DNA of 64,000 bases from JAWLBM01 sp041687675 (GTDB lineage: Bacteria; Pseudomonadota; Alphaproteobacteria; Rhizobiales; Pleomorphomonadaceae), in NCBI GenBank assembly GCA_041687675.1, contig JAWLBM010000001.1, positions 310,001 to 374,000 of the forward strand, read 5' to 3'. Shown here one piece after another: positions 26,171 to 35,409 of the stretch. Positions within the stretch are counted from its first letter, which is position 1. Each line of letters starts with the position of its first letter. The notes beneath the pieces were generated by a model. It did no database searches and was not told the DNA's origin. It was given only the letters and a program-made list of their open reading frames with translations. The position numbers and the translations under genes are program-made.

Positions 26171-27862
26171 ATGCTGACCCGCCGCGAATTCCTCATGGCC
26201 ACCGCCGCGCTGTCGGCCATCGCCGGGCCGACGCCCTTCGGCGGCTGGTCGCGCGCCGCCGCCCAGCAGGCACTCACCGAGGACGGCCTCCTCGACGTCG
26301 AGCCCTTCGGCAACGTGACGCTGGTGCACGTCACCGACATCCACGCCCAGCTGGTGCCGGTCCACTTCCGCGAGCCGTCGGTGAACCTCGGGGTCGGCGA
26401 GGTCGCCGGCCTGCCGCCGCACGTGACCGGCGCCGACTTCCTGAAGCTCTACGGCATCGAGCCCGGCTCGCCGCTCGCCCATGCGCTCACCTACGAGGAT
26501 TTCGCGGCGCTGGCGAAGACCTACGGGCGGATGGGCGGCATCGACCGCATCGCCACGGTGGTCAAGCGCATCCGCGCCGAGCGCGGCGACAACATGCTGC
26601 TGCTCGACGGCGGCGACACCTGGCAGGGCAGCTACACCGCGCTGAAGACAAACGGCCAGGACATGGTCGACGCCTTCAACCTGCTCGGCCCCGACGCCAT
26701 GACCGGGCACTGGGAGTTCACCTTCGGCGCCGAGCGGGTGCAGGAGATCATCGACGGCCTGCCCTTCCCGTTCCTCGGAGGCAACATCTTCGACGCCGAG
26801 TGGGACGAGCCGGCCTTCGAGGCCTTCCGCGTCTTCGAGCGCGGCGGCGTCCGCGTCGGCGTCATCGGCCAGGCCTTTCCCTACACGCCGATCGCCAACC
26901 CCCGCTGGATGATGCCGAACTGGTCCTTCGGCATCCGCGAGGAGACCGTGGCGGCGAACGTCCAGGCGGTGCGGGACGAGGGGGCCGACCTGGTCGTCCT
27001 CCTTTCCCACAACGGCTTCGACGTCGACCGCGCGCTCGCCGGCCGGGTGCCCGGCATCGACGTGATCCTCACCGGCCACACCCACGACGCGCTGCCGGAG
27101 CCGGTGCTCGTCGGCAAGACGCTGCTGGTCGCTTCCGGCTCGCACGGCAAGTTCGTCGGCCGCATCGACCTCGACGTCTCCGGCGGCGAGGTGAAGGGCT
27201 TCCGCCACCGGCTGATCCCGGTCTTCTCCGACGTGATCACCCCGGACCCGGAGATGGCCGCGCTCGTCGGGGAGATCCGGGCCCCGCACGAGGCGGAGCT
27301 GAAGCGCGAGCTGGCCGTCACCGAGACGCTGCTCTACCGCCGCGGCAACTTCAACGGCACCTTCGACGACCTCATCTGCGACGCGCTGCTCGAGGTGCGG
27401 GACGCGGAGATCGCGCTGTCGCCGGGCTTCCGCTGGGGCACCTCGGTGCTGCCCGGCCAGCCGATCACCGTCGAGGACCTGCACAACGCCTGCGCCATGA
27501 CCTACCCGGCCGCCTACCGCAGCGCGATGTCCGGCGCGATGCTGAAGGACATCCTCGAGGACGTCGCCGACAACCTCTTCAACGCCGATCCCTACTACCA
27601 GCAGGGCGGCGACATGGTCCGCGTCGGCGGCATGGCCTACGCGATCGACCCCGGCGCCTCCATGGGCAGCCGCATCAGCGAGATGACGCTGCTCTCCACC
27701 GGCGAGCCGATCGACCCCTCCCGCGAGTACGCCGTCGCCGGCTGGGCCTCGGTCAACGAGGACACCGAGGGCCCGCCGATCTGGGAGGTGGTGGAGGAGT
27801 ACCTCTCCCGGCACCCGGTGATCCGGCTGGAGGAGAACCGTTCCGTCCGGGTCGTCGGCTGA
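26171..27862 (+). CDS. soxB: Sulfate thiol esterase SoxB
   Basis: This 563-residue dimanganese enzyme of the 5'-nucleotidase family hydrolyses the terminal sulfone from SoxY as sulfate. It has a Tat signal (LTRREFLMATAALSA), metal-binding motifs VTDIHAQ near residue 54, LDGGDTWQGS near 151, LLSHNGFDVD and ILTGHTHDALPEP near 305, and a complete C-terminal substrate domain. Length and motifs match SoxB of thiosulfate-oxidising alphaproteobacteria. It lies 120 bases after soxA. Confidence 0.95.
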   Translation: MLTRREFLMATAALSAIAGPTPFGGWSRAAAQQALTEDGLLDVEPFGNVTLVHVTDIHAQLVPVHFREPSVNLGVGEVAGLPPHVTGADFLKLYGIEPGSPLAHALTYEDFAALAKTYGRMGGIDRIATVVKRIRAERGDNMLLLDGGDTWQGSYTALKTNGQDMVDAFNLLGPDAMTGHWEFTFGAERVQEIIDGLPFPFLGGNIFDAEWDEPAFEAFRVFERGGVRVGVIGQAFPYTPIANPRWMMPNWSFGIREETVAANVQAVRDEGADLVVLLSHNGFDVDRALAGRVPGIDVILTGHTHDALPEPVLVGKTLLVASGSHGKFVGRIDLDVSGGEVKGFRHRLIPVFSDVITPDPEMAALVGEIRAPHEAELKRELAVTETLLYRRGNFNGTFDDLICDALLEVRDAEIALSPGFRWGTSVLPGQPITVEDLHNACAMTYPAAYRSAMSGAMLKDILEDVADNLFNADPYYQQGGDMVRVGGMAYAIDPGASMGSRISEMTLLSTGEPIDPSREYAVAGWASVNEDTEGPPIWEVVEEYLSRHPVIRLEENRSVRVVG

Positions 27863-27945
27863 CCCGGACACCGCCCTAAAGGGGCGTCATCGCAAGCAGG
27901 ACCGAACGGGTGGGGTTCGGCAACCGTCATGTCGAGGAAGACCCG

Positions 27946-29223
27946 ATGAAGGACGAAAACAAGCAACCGGGTGCGAGCCGCCGCCAGTTCCTGCGGACCG
28001 GACTCGCCGGCGGTGTGGCGCTCGCCGGGACCGCCGCGGCGAGCGTGGCCCGGGCGGGCTCCGACCCGCTGATCACCGAGGTCCAGGACTGGAACCGCTA
28101 CCCGGGCGAGGGCGTCGACGCCCGGCCCTACGGCACCCCCTCGGAGTTCGAGGCCCATGTGGTGCGCAAGAACGTGGCCTGGCTGACGGCGGACCCGATC
28201 TCGTCGGTGAACTTCACGCCGCTGCACGAGCTCGACGGCATCATCACCCCGAGCGGCCTCTGCTTCGAGCGTCACCACGCCGGCATCGCCCACATCGCTC
28301 CCGGCGACCACCGGCTGATGATCCACGGCATGGTCGACCGTCCTCTGGTCTTCACCATGGAGGACCTGAAGCGGCTGCCGCGCGAGAACCGCGTCTACTT
28401 CCTCGAGTGCGCCGCCAACACGGGCATGGAGTGGCGGGGCGCCCAGCTCAACGGCGTCCAGTTCACCCACGGCATGGTGCATTGCGTCCAGTACACCGGG
28501 GTGAAGCTGTCGCGCCTCCTGGAGATGGCCGGCGTCAGGCCGGGCGCGGCCTGGGTCCTGGCCGAGGGCGCCGACGCCTCGGGGATGTCGCGCTCGATCC
28601 CGCTGGAAAAGGTGCTCGACGACTGCCTCGTCGCCTTCGGCCAGAACGGCGAGGCGCTGAGGCCCGAGCAGGGCTATCCGCTCCGCCTCGTGGTGCCCGG
28701 CTGGGAGGGCAACATGTGGGTGAAGTGGCTGCGCCGGATCGAGATCGGCGACCAGCCCTGGCAGCACCGCGAGGAGACCTCCAAGTACACCGACCTTCTC
28801 GCCGACGGGCGCGCCCGTCGCTTCACCTTCGGCATGGACGTGAAGTCGGTCGTCACCAGCCCGAGCCCGCAGGCGCCGGTGCGCCACGGCCCCGGCCCGC
28901 TGGTGGTCACCGGGCTCGCCTGGTCGGGCGAGGGCCGCATCGAGCGGGTCGACGTCTCGATCGACGGCGGCCGCAACTGGACGGCCGCCCGCCTCGACGG
29001 GCCGAGCCTGCCGAAGGCGCTGCACCGCTTCTACCTCGACATCGACTGGGACGGCTCGGAGCTGTTCCTGCAGTCCCGCGCGATCGACGAGAAGGGCTTC
29101 GTGCAGCCGACCAAGGACCAGCTGCGCGCCGCCCGCGGCACCAATTCCATCTACCACAACAACGGAATCCAGACCTGGCACGTGGCCAAGGACGGAGTGG
29201 TCGAGAATGTCGAGATTTCCTGA
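27946..29223 (+). CDS. soxC: Sulfane dehydrogenase molybdenum subunit SoxC
   Basis: This 425-residue molybdenum-cofactor protein is of the sulfite oxidase family. It has a Tat signal (SRRQFLRTGLAGGVALAG), the Mo-pterin domain with the probable Mo-ligand cysteine in FLECAANTG near residue 152, and the C-terminal Mo-co dimerisation domain (about 310-410). With SoxD it oxidises the sulfane sulfur on SoxY, allowing complete oxidation without sulfur globules. The ATG at 27946 follows GAGGAAG. The last 17 bases overlap soxD. Confidence 0.93.
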   Translation: MKDENKQPGASRRQFLRTGLAGGVALAGTAAASVARAGSDPLITEVQDWNRYPGEGVDARPYGTPSEFEAHVVRKNVAWLTADPISSVNFTPLHELDGIITPSGLCFERHHAGIAHIAPGDHRLMIHGMVDRPLVFTMEDLKRLPRENRVYFLECAANTGMEWRGAQLNGVQFTHGMVHCVQYTGVKLSRLLEMAGVRPGAAWVLAEGADASGMSRSIPLEKVLDDCLVAFGQNGEALRPEQGYPLRLVVPGWEGNMWVKWLRRIEIGDQPWQHREETSKYTDLLADGRARRFTFGMDVKSVVTSPSPQAPVRHGPGPLVVTGLAWSGEGRIERVDVSIDGGRNWTAARLDGPSLPKALHRFYLDIDWDGSELFLQSRAIDEKGFVQPTKDQLRAARGTNSIYHNNGIQTWHVAKDGVVENVEIS

Positions 29224-29884
29224 CGCCCTGGTCGCGGCGCTCGCCGCGCTCGTCCTCCCCGTGGCGGGGGCCGCGGCCGGGGACGCCCCCGCGGTCGGCT
29301 GGATCGCCACGCCCGAGGAAATCGCCGCCTGGGACATCGACGTGCGTCCCGACGGCGCCGGCCTTCCGGTCGGCCGCGGCACCGTCGCCGACGGCGAGCC
29401 GCTCTACGAGGAGAACTGCGCCGCATGCCACGGCGACTTCGGCGAGGCGATCGGCCGCTGGCCGGTGCTCGCCGGCGGCCATGGCACGCTCCAGGCCGAC
29501 CGCCCGGAGAAGACCATCGGGTCCTTCTGGCCCTATGCCTCCACGGTCTACGACTACATCCGCCGGGCGATGCCCTTCGGCAACGCCCGCTCGCTCAGCG
29601 ACGACGAGGTCTACGCGCTGACCGCCTACGTGCTCTACCTCAACGACGTCGTGACCGACGAGGAGTTCCAGCTCTCCAACGAGAACTTCACCGAGGTCAG
29701 GCTGCCCAACGAGGCGAACTTCTTCGACGACGACCGGCTGTCGGAACCGCACAACGCCAAGGTTGAGCCCTGCATGAGCGACTGCAAGCCGGGCCCGGTG
29801 ACCATCACGATGCACGCCGCGATCCTGGACGTCACGCCCGAGGACGGCGGCGACGACGAGGGCCCCTCGGGCGGCATCGACTGA
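29207..29884 (+). CDS. soxD: Short monoheme cytochrome c SoxD
   Basis: This 225-residue periplasmic cytochrome accepts electrons from SoxC. It has a signal peptide (about residues 1-25) and one heme motif, CAACH near residue 74. SoxD of Paracoccus is a diheme protein of nearly 400 residues. Here the second cytochrome domain is absent, and the C-terminus has only a CMSDCK pair and an acidic tail. Shorter monoheme SoxD proteins are known in some alphaproteobacteria. The start overlaps the end of soxC by 17 bases. Confidence 0.88.
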   Translation: MSRFPDALVAALAALVLPVAGAAAGDAPAVGWIATPEEIAAWDIDVRPDGAGLPVGRGTVADGEPLYEENCAACHGDFGEAIGRWPVLAGGHGTLQADRPEKTIGSFWPYASTVYDYIRRAMPFGNARSLSDDEVYALTAYVLYLNDVVTDEEFQLSNENFTEVRLPNEANFFDDDRLSEPHNAKVEPCMSDCKPGPVTITMHAAILDVTPEDGGDDEGPSGGID

Positions 29885-29927
29885 GCCGGTTTCCACCGCC
29901 TTTCGCCGGCCGGAGCCTCCCCTCTCC

Positions 29928-29968
29928 GCCGGCGCGAGCGCCGGCCGCGAGACCGATTCCGATCGGTC
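29928..29968 (+). terminator. Tandem hairpins after the sox operon
   Basis: Two adjacent hairpins follow soxD by about 45 bases: GCCGGC arms within 29928-29945, and GACCGAT with its complement around a TCCG tetraloop at 29951-29968. No clear T run follows, so they may end transcription with Rho or protect the 3' end. The rest of the 180-bp gap to the next gene shows nothing else. Confidence 0.4.
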
Positions 29969-30064
29969 GTCGCGCGCCGGCCTCGGCCGTTGCCCGCAGG
30001 GCTTGACGCCGGTCGCCACCGCGCGGTGAACTTGCGCCCGGACCCGAAGCCGGAGGAAAGCCGC

Positions 30065-30376
30065 ATGATCGTCACCACGACGCCCAGCATCGAAGGGCGC
30101 CGCATCGTCGCCTACGATGGCATCGTCACCGGGGAGGCGATCCTCGGCGCCAACATCATCCGCGACTTCTTCGCCAACATCACCGACATCATCGGCGGGC
30201 GGTCCGGCGCCTACGAGCAGGAACTGGCCAAGGCGCGCGAGACGGCGCTCGGCGAGATGCAGGATCGGGCCCGCGCGCTCGGCGCCGACGCCGTGGTCGG
30301 CGTCGACCTCGACTACGAAGTGATCAACAACATGCTGATGGTCTCCGCCTCGGGCACGGCCGTCCGGCTCGACTGA
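30065..30376 (+). CDS. YbjQ/UPF0145 family protein
   Basis: This 103-residue protein matches the YbjQ (DUF74) family, with NIIRDFFANITDIIGGRSGAY (about residues 34-54) and GADAVVGVDLDYEV near 79-92. Members form homopentamers; some are called heavy-metal-binding proteins, but the role is not established. AGGAAAG precedes the ATG. It lies alone after the sox operon and before the kinase gene. Confidence 0.85.
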   Translation: MIVTTTPSIEGRRIVAYDGIVTGEAILGANIIRDFFANITDIIGGRSGAYEQELAKARETALGEMQDRARALGADAVVGVDLDYEVINNMLMVSASGTAVRLD

Positions 30377-30534
30377 CTGCGGCGCGCCCCGCCGGGAGCC
30401 GGCGCCGGCGCTCGCGGGTTCGGACGGGAGAGCCTTGCCGGACCTACCCGCCCGCGAGGCGGATCGGGCCTGCGTTCGCCGGTCCGGGTGCCCGCCCGGC
30501 CGGCCGGGCGAGGTGCGACGACGGGAGAACCGCC

Positions 30535-30630
30535 ATGAGCGACGCCGACACCCGGATCTTTCTCGACGCGGCCGTGCCGCCCGACGCCGGGGACCGACCG
30601 GGCCGGCGAGACAGGCGGAGCCGGTATTGA
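30535..30630 (+). CDS. Possible 31-residue upstream peptide coupled to kinase gene
   Basis: A small frame with a good ribosome site (GGGAGAA, six bases before ATG) encodes MSDADTRIFLDAAVPP and a basic tail, and stops in TTGA, overlapping the TTG start of the kinase. It may be a leader peptide that couples translation, or a frameshifted remnant of a longer N-terminus. No homologue is recognised. Its basic, Arg-rich C-terminal half looks less protein-like than the first half. Confidence 0.35.
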   Translation: MSDADTRIFLDAAVPPDAGDRPGRRDRRSRY

Positions 30631-31667
30631 ACGAGGCGAGGACCCCCACGCTCGAGGAGAAGGTCGCCTTCCTGTCCCGGCCGGGAAGCTGGCAGGACGG
30701 CGAGGTGGTGGTGCGCGAGACGCGGACCTCCTTCGTCTTCCTCGTCGGCGAGCGCGCCTACAAGCTGAAGCGTCCCATCGCCGACCGGCTGCTCGACTTC
30801 CGCACGCTGGAGGCGCGGCGCCGCAATGCGGAGGAGGAGGTGCGCCTCAACCGCCGCCTCGCCCCGCCGGTCTACCTCGGCACGCTGCCGCTGACCCTTC
30901 GCGACGACGGCAGGCTGCAGGTCGGGGTCGAGGGCAGGGTGGTGGACTGGCTGGTCGCCATGCAACGCCTGCCGCGCGACCTCTTCCTGGACCGGATGAT
31001 CGATCGGCGGGCGGTCGGGCGGGACGCCGTGGTCGCCCTCGGCCGGCGGCTCGCCCGCTTCTACGCGGCGGCCGAGCCGGTCCGCCCGGATCCGGGTGCC
31101 GTCCTCGCCGACTTCGCCGCCAGCATCGCCGGCGCGGCGGAGGCGCTTCAGGAGCCCGCCTTCGACCTTCCGCCGGAGCGGGTGCGTAACCTCGCCGGGC
31201 GGCAGGCGGCGCTCCTCGCCGACCGCGCGCCCGAGATCCGCGCGCGCATCGCCGGGGGCATTCTCCGAGAGGGGCACGGCGACCTCCGCCCCGAGCACGT
31301 CTTCCTCGGCGACCCGCCGGCGGTGATCGACTGCCTCGAATTCTCCCGGGCGCTGCGCGAGGGCGACCCCTTCGACGAGGTCGCCTACCTCGGCCTCGAA
31401 TGCGCAAGGCTCGGCGCCGACTGGATCGGCCCGCTGCTCGAAGGGGAACTCGCCGCCGGGTTCGGTCACGCTCCCTCGGAACAGCTCCTCGGCCTCTACC
31501 GGGCCCACCGCGCCTTCCTGCGCGCCCATTTCGCCATGCGCCACCTGCTCGACCCGGTGCCGCGCGAACCGGCGAAGTGGCGGCCGCTGGCGGAGGCCTA
31601 CCTCGCCGCCGCGGAGGCGGCGCTCGGTCAGGAGTCGAGCAGGTCGACGATCGAGCCGCCCTCGTGA
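30627..31667 (+). CDS. Aminoglycoside-phosphotransferase-like kinase
   Basis: This 346-residue protein has an APH-like kinase fold. The catalytic loop is HGDLRPEHVFL (about residue 217) with the metal-binding aspartate in VIDCLEFS just after; a nucleotide-lobe lysine is in YKLKRPI near 45. Many relatives carry a second, P-loop ATPase domain at the C-terminus; this protein lacks it. The substrate is unknown. TTG at 30627 is chosen for the GGAG eight bases upstream; frames opening earlier add unlikely Arg-rich sequence. Its 3' end overlaps the convergent PRPP-synthetase-like gene by 40 bases. Confidence 0.75.
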   Translation: MNEARTPTLEEKVAFLSRPGSWQDGEVVVRETRTSFVFLVGERAYKLKRPIADRLLDFRTLEARRRNAEEEVRLNRRLAPPVYLGTLPLTLRDDGRLQVGVEGRVVDWLVAMQRLPRDLFLDRMIDRRAVGRDAVVALGRRLARFYAAAEPVRPDPGAVLADFAASIAGAAEALQEPAFDLPPERVRNLAGRQAALLADRAPEIRARIAGGILREGHGDLRPEHVFLGDPPAVIDCLEFSRALREGDPFDEVAYLGLECARLGADWIGPLLEGELAAGFGHAPSEQLLGLYRAHRAFLRAHFAMRHLLDPVPREPAKWRPLAEAYLAAAEAALGQESSRSTIEPPS

Positions 31668-32623
31668 CGGCGCCGGATCGCCTCGGCCACCAGCGGGGCG
31701 ACGTCGATCACGTCCAGCCGGTCGTGGCGGCCCCCGGGGACGCGGAAGGGCGGCACGGCGTTGGTCACCACGACGCGGTCGACCGCGGCGCCGTCGAGGA
31801 CCGCCGGGCTGCCGCCGATGAAGAGCCCGTGGGTCGCGAAGGCGTAGACGCGCCGGGCGCCGGCGCGGCGGCAGGCTTCGGCGGCGCGGGCGAGGGTGGT
31901 ACCGGTGGCGATCATGTCGTCGATGACGACGACGTCGCGGCCGTCCACGTCGCCGGCGAACAGGTCGCCGCTCACCACGCCGCCGCTGCGGTGCTTGTCG
32001 CAGATGCCCTTTGTGACCTCCCGGTCGAGCAGCCGCTCCAGCCGCTGGCGGAAGAGTTCGGCCCGCTTCATCCCGCCGGGGTCGGGCGAGACCACCGCGG
32101 CCGGCCGGTCGCCGACCAGCGCCGCGGCATGCACGGCCAGGGGCCCGCGCGCGTGGAGGTGCTCCGTCCGGCAGCGGAAGGCGTTCTGGAAGGCCGCGAC
32201 GTTGTGCGCTTCCATCGTCATCACTGCATCCGTGCCCACCGCCTCAAGAATCGCGGCAAGGTGGCGGGTGGTGACCGGGTCGCGCGGCTTGGTCTGCTGG
32301 TCCTTGCGCAGGAAGGCGAGGTAGGGGGAGACGACCGTCACGCGCGCGGCGTCGGCCTGCTTGAGCGCGCCGACGAAGAACAGCAGCCGGACGAGCTTGG
32401 AATCCCCCGTCATCGCCGGCTCGCCGTGAAGGCCCTGGACGACGTAGACGTCGCGGCCGCGGACGGGCTCCAGCGGGCGCACCTTGTGCTCGCCGTCCTC
32501 GAAGGTGCGCTCCTCGTGCCGCCCGGGCGCAAGGCCGAGACGTCCGGCGACGGCGGCGGCGAAGTCGGCGCCGACGTCGAGGGAGAAGATCTGCGGTCCG
32601 GCGTCCGGGGCGGCGTCTCTCAT
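31628..32623 (-). CDS. Ribose-phosphate pyrophosphokinase family protein
   Basis: This 331-residue protein is of the PRPP synthetase family. The PRPP-binding loop VVVIDDMIATGTTLA lies near residue 225, and the N-terminal domain has RTFEDGEHKVRPL, LLFFVGALKQADAARV and SPYLAFLRKDQ where catalytic residues occur. The housekeeping enzyme usually has FSDGE and DDMIDTAGT, so this looks like a divergent paralogue. It may supply PRPP for a specific pathway. It is followed upstream in the operon direction by a small membrane protein gene. Confidence 0.8.
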   Translation of the reverse strand: MRDAAPDAGPQIFSLDVGADFAAAVAGRLGLAPGRHEERTFEDGEHKVRPLEPVRGRDVYVVQGLHGEPAMTGDSKLVRLLFFVGALKQADAARVTVVSPYLAFLRKDQQTKPRDPVTTRHLAAILEAVGTDAVMTMEAHNVAAFQNAFRCRTEHLHARGPLAVHAAALVGDRPAAVVSPDPGGMKRAELFRQRLERLLDREVTKGICDKHRSGGVVSGDLFAGDVDGRDVVVIDDMIATGTTLARAAEACRRAGARRVYAFATHGLFIGGSPAVLDGAAVDRVVVTNAVPPFRVPGGRHDRLDVIDVAPLVAEAIRRRHEGGSIVDLLDS

Positions 32624-32636
32624 CGCTCCCGCCCGG

Positions 32637-32831
32637 CTACTGGGCAGGCGCGGCCGGAACCGCGGGCGCTTCCGGAGCCGGAGCGACGGTGCCGGTGGCG
32701 GCGGGCTCGGGGGCCACCATCGCGGTGCCGTCGAACCAGCCGGCCCACCAGGCGAGCACCAGCGCCGCGACGACCGCCGCGGCCGTGACCGTCAGGGCGA
32801 GGGGCCAGCGCGTCTCATTGATCGCTGCCAT
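32637..32831 (-). CDS. Small single-pass membrane protein
   Basis: This 64-residue protein has one hydrophobic helix (about residues 9-31, ALTVTAAAVVAALVLAWWAG) and a short Ala/Pro-rich C-terminal tail. I recognise no family. AGGAGG precedes the ATG at 32831. It ends 14 bases ahead of the PRPP-synthetase-like gene on the same strand and may share its transcript. Confidence 0.6.
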   Translation of the reverse strand: MAAINETRWPLALTVTAAAVVAALVLAWWAGWFDGTAMVAPEPAATGTVAPAPEAPAVPAAPAQ

Positions 32832-32942
32832 GTCATGCCTCCTGGGCAAGGGGAGGCCGTCGCGGTCTCCCCGCACCTTCACGGAAGCATACTCCGCCGC
32901 GCCGGCCCATAACCTGCATCAACTCCGGCGCGGCGCCCCGGT

Positions 32943-35327
32943 TCAGGCGGCGGCGACGTCGGCGAGGAAGCCGTCCACCACGGCGCTGAGGTCCCGGGCC
33001 CGGCCGGTGACGTTCCGCGACAGGCCGAGCACCTCGTCGGAGGAGGCGGTCGTGCGCGACACCGCCCGCTGCAGGGCGGCGACGGACTCGCCCACCGTTG
33101 CGGTGCCCTCGGCGGCGGCGTTGACGTTGCGCGAGATCTCGCCCGTCGCCGCGCCCTGCTCCTCCACCGCGGCGGCGATGGCGGCGGTGAAGCGGTCGAC
33201 CTCGGACATCTCGGCCATGATCACCTGGATCGCCTCGACGGCGGAGCCGGTGGTCTCCTGGATCGCCTCCACCTGGCGCGCGATGTCGGCGGTCGCCCGG
33301 GCGGTCTGGCCGGCGAGCGACTTCACCTCGCCGGCGACGACGGCGAAGCCCTTGCCGGCCTCCCCGGCGCGCGCAGCCTCGATGGTGGCGTTGAGGGCGA
33401 GCAGGTTGGTCTGCTCGGCGATGGAGCGGATCAGCGCCACGACGCTCTCGATCTCCTCGGCGGACCGGGCGAGCCTGGAGACGCGCTCGCCGGCGGCCTG
33501 GGCGTTCACCGCGGTCCGGCCGACGACCTCGACCGCGGAGGAGGTCTGCCGGCCGATCTCGCGGATGGAGGACTCCAGTTCCTCGGTGGCGGCGGCGACG
33601 GTCTGCACCGAGCCGGTGGCCGCCTCGGTCGCCTCGGCGGCACGGCTCGCCCGGCCGGAGGCGCCGCCCGCCACCTCGGCGAGGCCGGTGGCCTTCCGCT
33701 CGAGCTGCGCGGCGTCCTCGTCGAAGGCGGCGAGCAGGGTGGTGACCTCGCCGCGGAAGTGGTCGACGAGGTCCTCGAGCCGCCGTTGCCGTTCCATCTG
33801 CGCCGCCGTCTCGGCCTCCGCGGCCTCGGCGAGGCGCCGGCGCTCCACCTCGTTGTCGCGGAAGACGAGGACGGCGCCGGCCATCGCCCCGATCTCGTCG
33901 CGGCGGCCGCCGCCGGGCACCTCGACCTCGGTGTCGCCGGCGGCGAGGCGGCGCATGGCGCCGGTGATGCCGGCGAGCGGGACCGCGATCGCCCGGTGGA
34001 GGCCGACGGCGGTGAGGCCGGCAAGGACGAGGGCGGCCGCCACCGCCGCGATGACGAGGGTTGCGACGATCTCGCCGGCGCGCCCGGAGGTGGCCGCGAA
34101 GACCGAGGCGAGGTCGCCGATCGCCGCTGAGGCGGCGAGCGAGGCGTCGCGGGCCTCGTCGGCCGCCGCCCTGAGGTCCGTCGTCGCGACGAGGAGGTCG
34201 GCGAAGGCGGCCGCGAACCCGTCGACCTCCGCCGCGATCCCTTCGAGCCCCGACTTCTCCATCTCGCCGGCGAGCACGCCGGCGCGCTTCAGCCCGGCCT
34301 CGATCAGCGCGGCCGTCTCCGGCTTCGGGTTGCCGCGGTACTGGAAGGTCTCGGCGGCGAGGCCGGCGACCACGCTGGAGAAGCTCGCGCCCATGCGGCT
34401 GGTCTCGAGCGCCTTGGCGCGCAGCAGCCCGCGGTTCTGCTGCTGGTAGGAGAGGGCGTCCGCGGCCTTGGCCTGGAGCCGGAGAACCTCCTCGCTGTCG
34501 TTGGCGGCGGTCTCGAGCAGGGCGATCGCGCGATCGCGCGCCGACGTGGCTGCGACGGGGGTCGCCGCGTCGCGGACCCGCGCGAGGAGGTCGGAGGCTT
34601 CGCCGGTCTTCCCGGCGAGCGCCGCGAGCTTCGCCGCGATGTCCCCGGCGGGCTCGCCCGCGGCGAGCTTCTTCACCACCGGCAGCATGCCGCCGAGGCC
34701 GGCGCCGGCGGCGATCACGAAGCGCTGCTCCCCGGTGAGCGCGTGGCTCTTCAGCGACGACAGCGTGCGGAGGGTGTCCGCCCGGACGCCGGCCATCTGC
34801 TGGATCCCGAGGCGGGCGGCGCCGAGGTCGTCGGCGATCGTGTCGACCTCGTCGGTGATCTCGTCCGCCTTGTCGAAGCCCAGCTCCTGGACCTCTGCCC
34901 CGCGCGCCCTCAGGGTCTCGAGGCGGGCGAGGGCGGCGGACTGTGCCTCCTCCAGCCGCATCGCGGCGTCGAGCAGCGCGCCGAGCCCGGCGGAGAAGCG
35001 GTCGACCGCCGTGCGGACGAAGGCGCCCTCCTCCTCGTCGAGGTCGACCGCGTGGATCGTGCCGTCGAGCCGCGCCGCGGCGGCCCGGGCGCGCTCCGCC
35101 GCGTCCGGCGCCCGCTGGTCGAGGAATTCCATCGTGGCCGTGCTGGCGGCGTTCATGTCGGCGAGCATCACGACCGACTTGCCGGTGCGGTCCACCGCGC
35201 CGCCGACCTCGCCGAGGCCGACGATCGAGGTCGCTCCGATCGCGCCCGCGACCAGCGCCATGGCGATGGCGCCGAGCGCCAGCTTCGAGCCCACCGAACC
35301 GGACACCCGCCGAACCTGGAGTCGCAT
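32943..35327 (-). CDS. Methyl-accepting chemotaxis protein
   Basis: This 794-residue chemoreceptor has a first membrane helix (about residues 15-35), a long mostly helical periplasmic sensor (about 40-425), a second helix (about 430-450), HAMP (about 450-505) and a cytoplasmic signalling domain with the conserved hairpin IAEQTNLLALNATIEAARAG near residue 645. The long helical sensor lacks a recognisable Cache or PAS signature. No chemotaxis genes are adjacent. ATG at 35327 has AGGGGG upstream; ATG at 35348 is possible. Confidence 0.9.
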   Translation of the reverse strand: MRLQVRRVSGSVGSKLALGAIAMALVAGAIGATSIVGLGEVGGAVDRTGKSVVMLADMNAASTATMEFLDQRAPDAAERARAAAARLDGTIHAVDLDEEEGAFVRTAVDRFSAGLGALLDAAMRLEEAQSAALARLETLRARGAEVQELGFDKADEITDEVDTIADDLGAARLGIQQMAGVRADTLRTLSSLKSHALTGEQRFVIAAGAGLGGMLPVVKKLAAGEPAGDIAAKLAALAGKTGEASDLLARVRDAATPVAATSARDRAIALLETAANDSEEVLRLQAKAADALSYQQQNRGLLRAKALETSRMGASFSSVVAGLAAETFQYRGNPKPETAALIEAGLKRAGVLAGEMEKSGLEGIAAEVDGFAAAFADLLVATTDLRAAADEARDASLAASAAIGDLASVFAATSGRAGEIVATLVIAAVAAALVLAGLTAVGLHRAIAVPLAGITGAMRRLAAGDTEVEVPGGGRRDEIGAMAGAVLVFRDNEVERRRLAEAAEAETAAQMERQRRLEDLVDHFRGEVTTLLAAFDEDAAQLERKATGLAEVAGGASGRASRAAEATEAATGSVQTVAAATEELESSIREIGRQTSSAVEVVGRTAVNAQAAGERVSRLARSAEEIESVVALIRSIAEQTNLLALNATIEAARAGEAGKGFAVVAGEVKSLAGQTARATADIARQVEAIQETTGSAVEAIQVIMAEMSEVDRFTAAIAAAVEEQGAATGEISRNVNAAAEGTATVGESVAALQRAVSRTTASSDEVLGLSRNVTGRARDLSAVVDGFLADVAAA

Positions 35328-35409
35328 CTTGTGCCTAGCCCCCTGCATCGGATCTCAATGCAGAAAGTGCTAATCGGCAAATGTAAGTATTTTCTGAACG
35401 TGACGGCGG

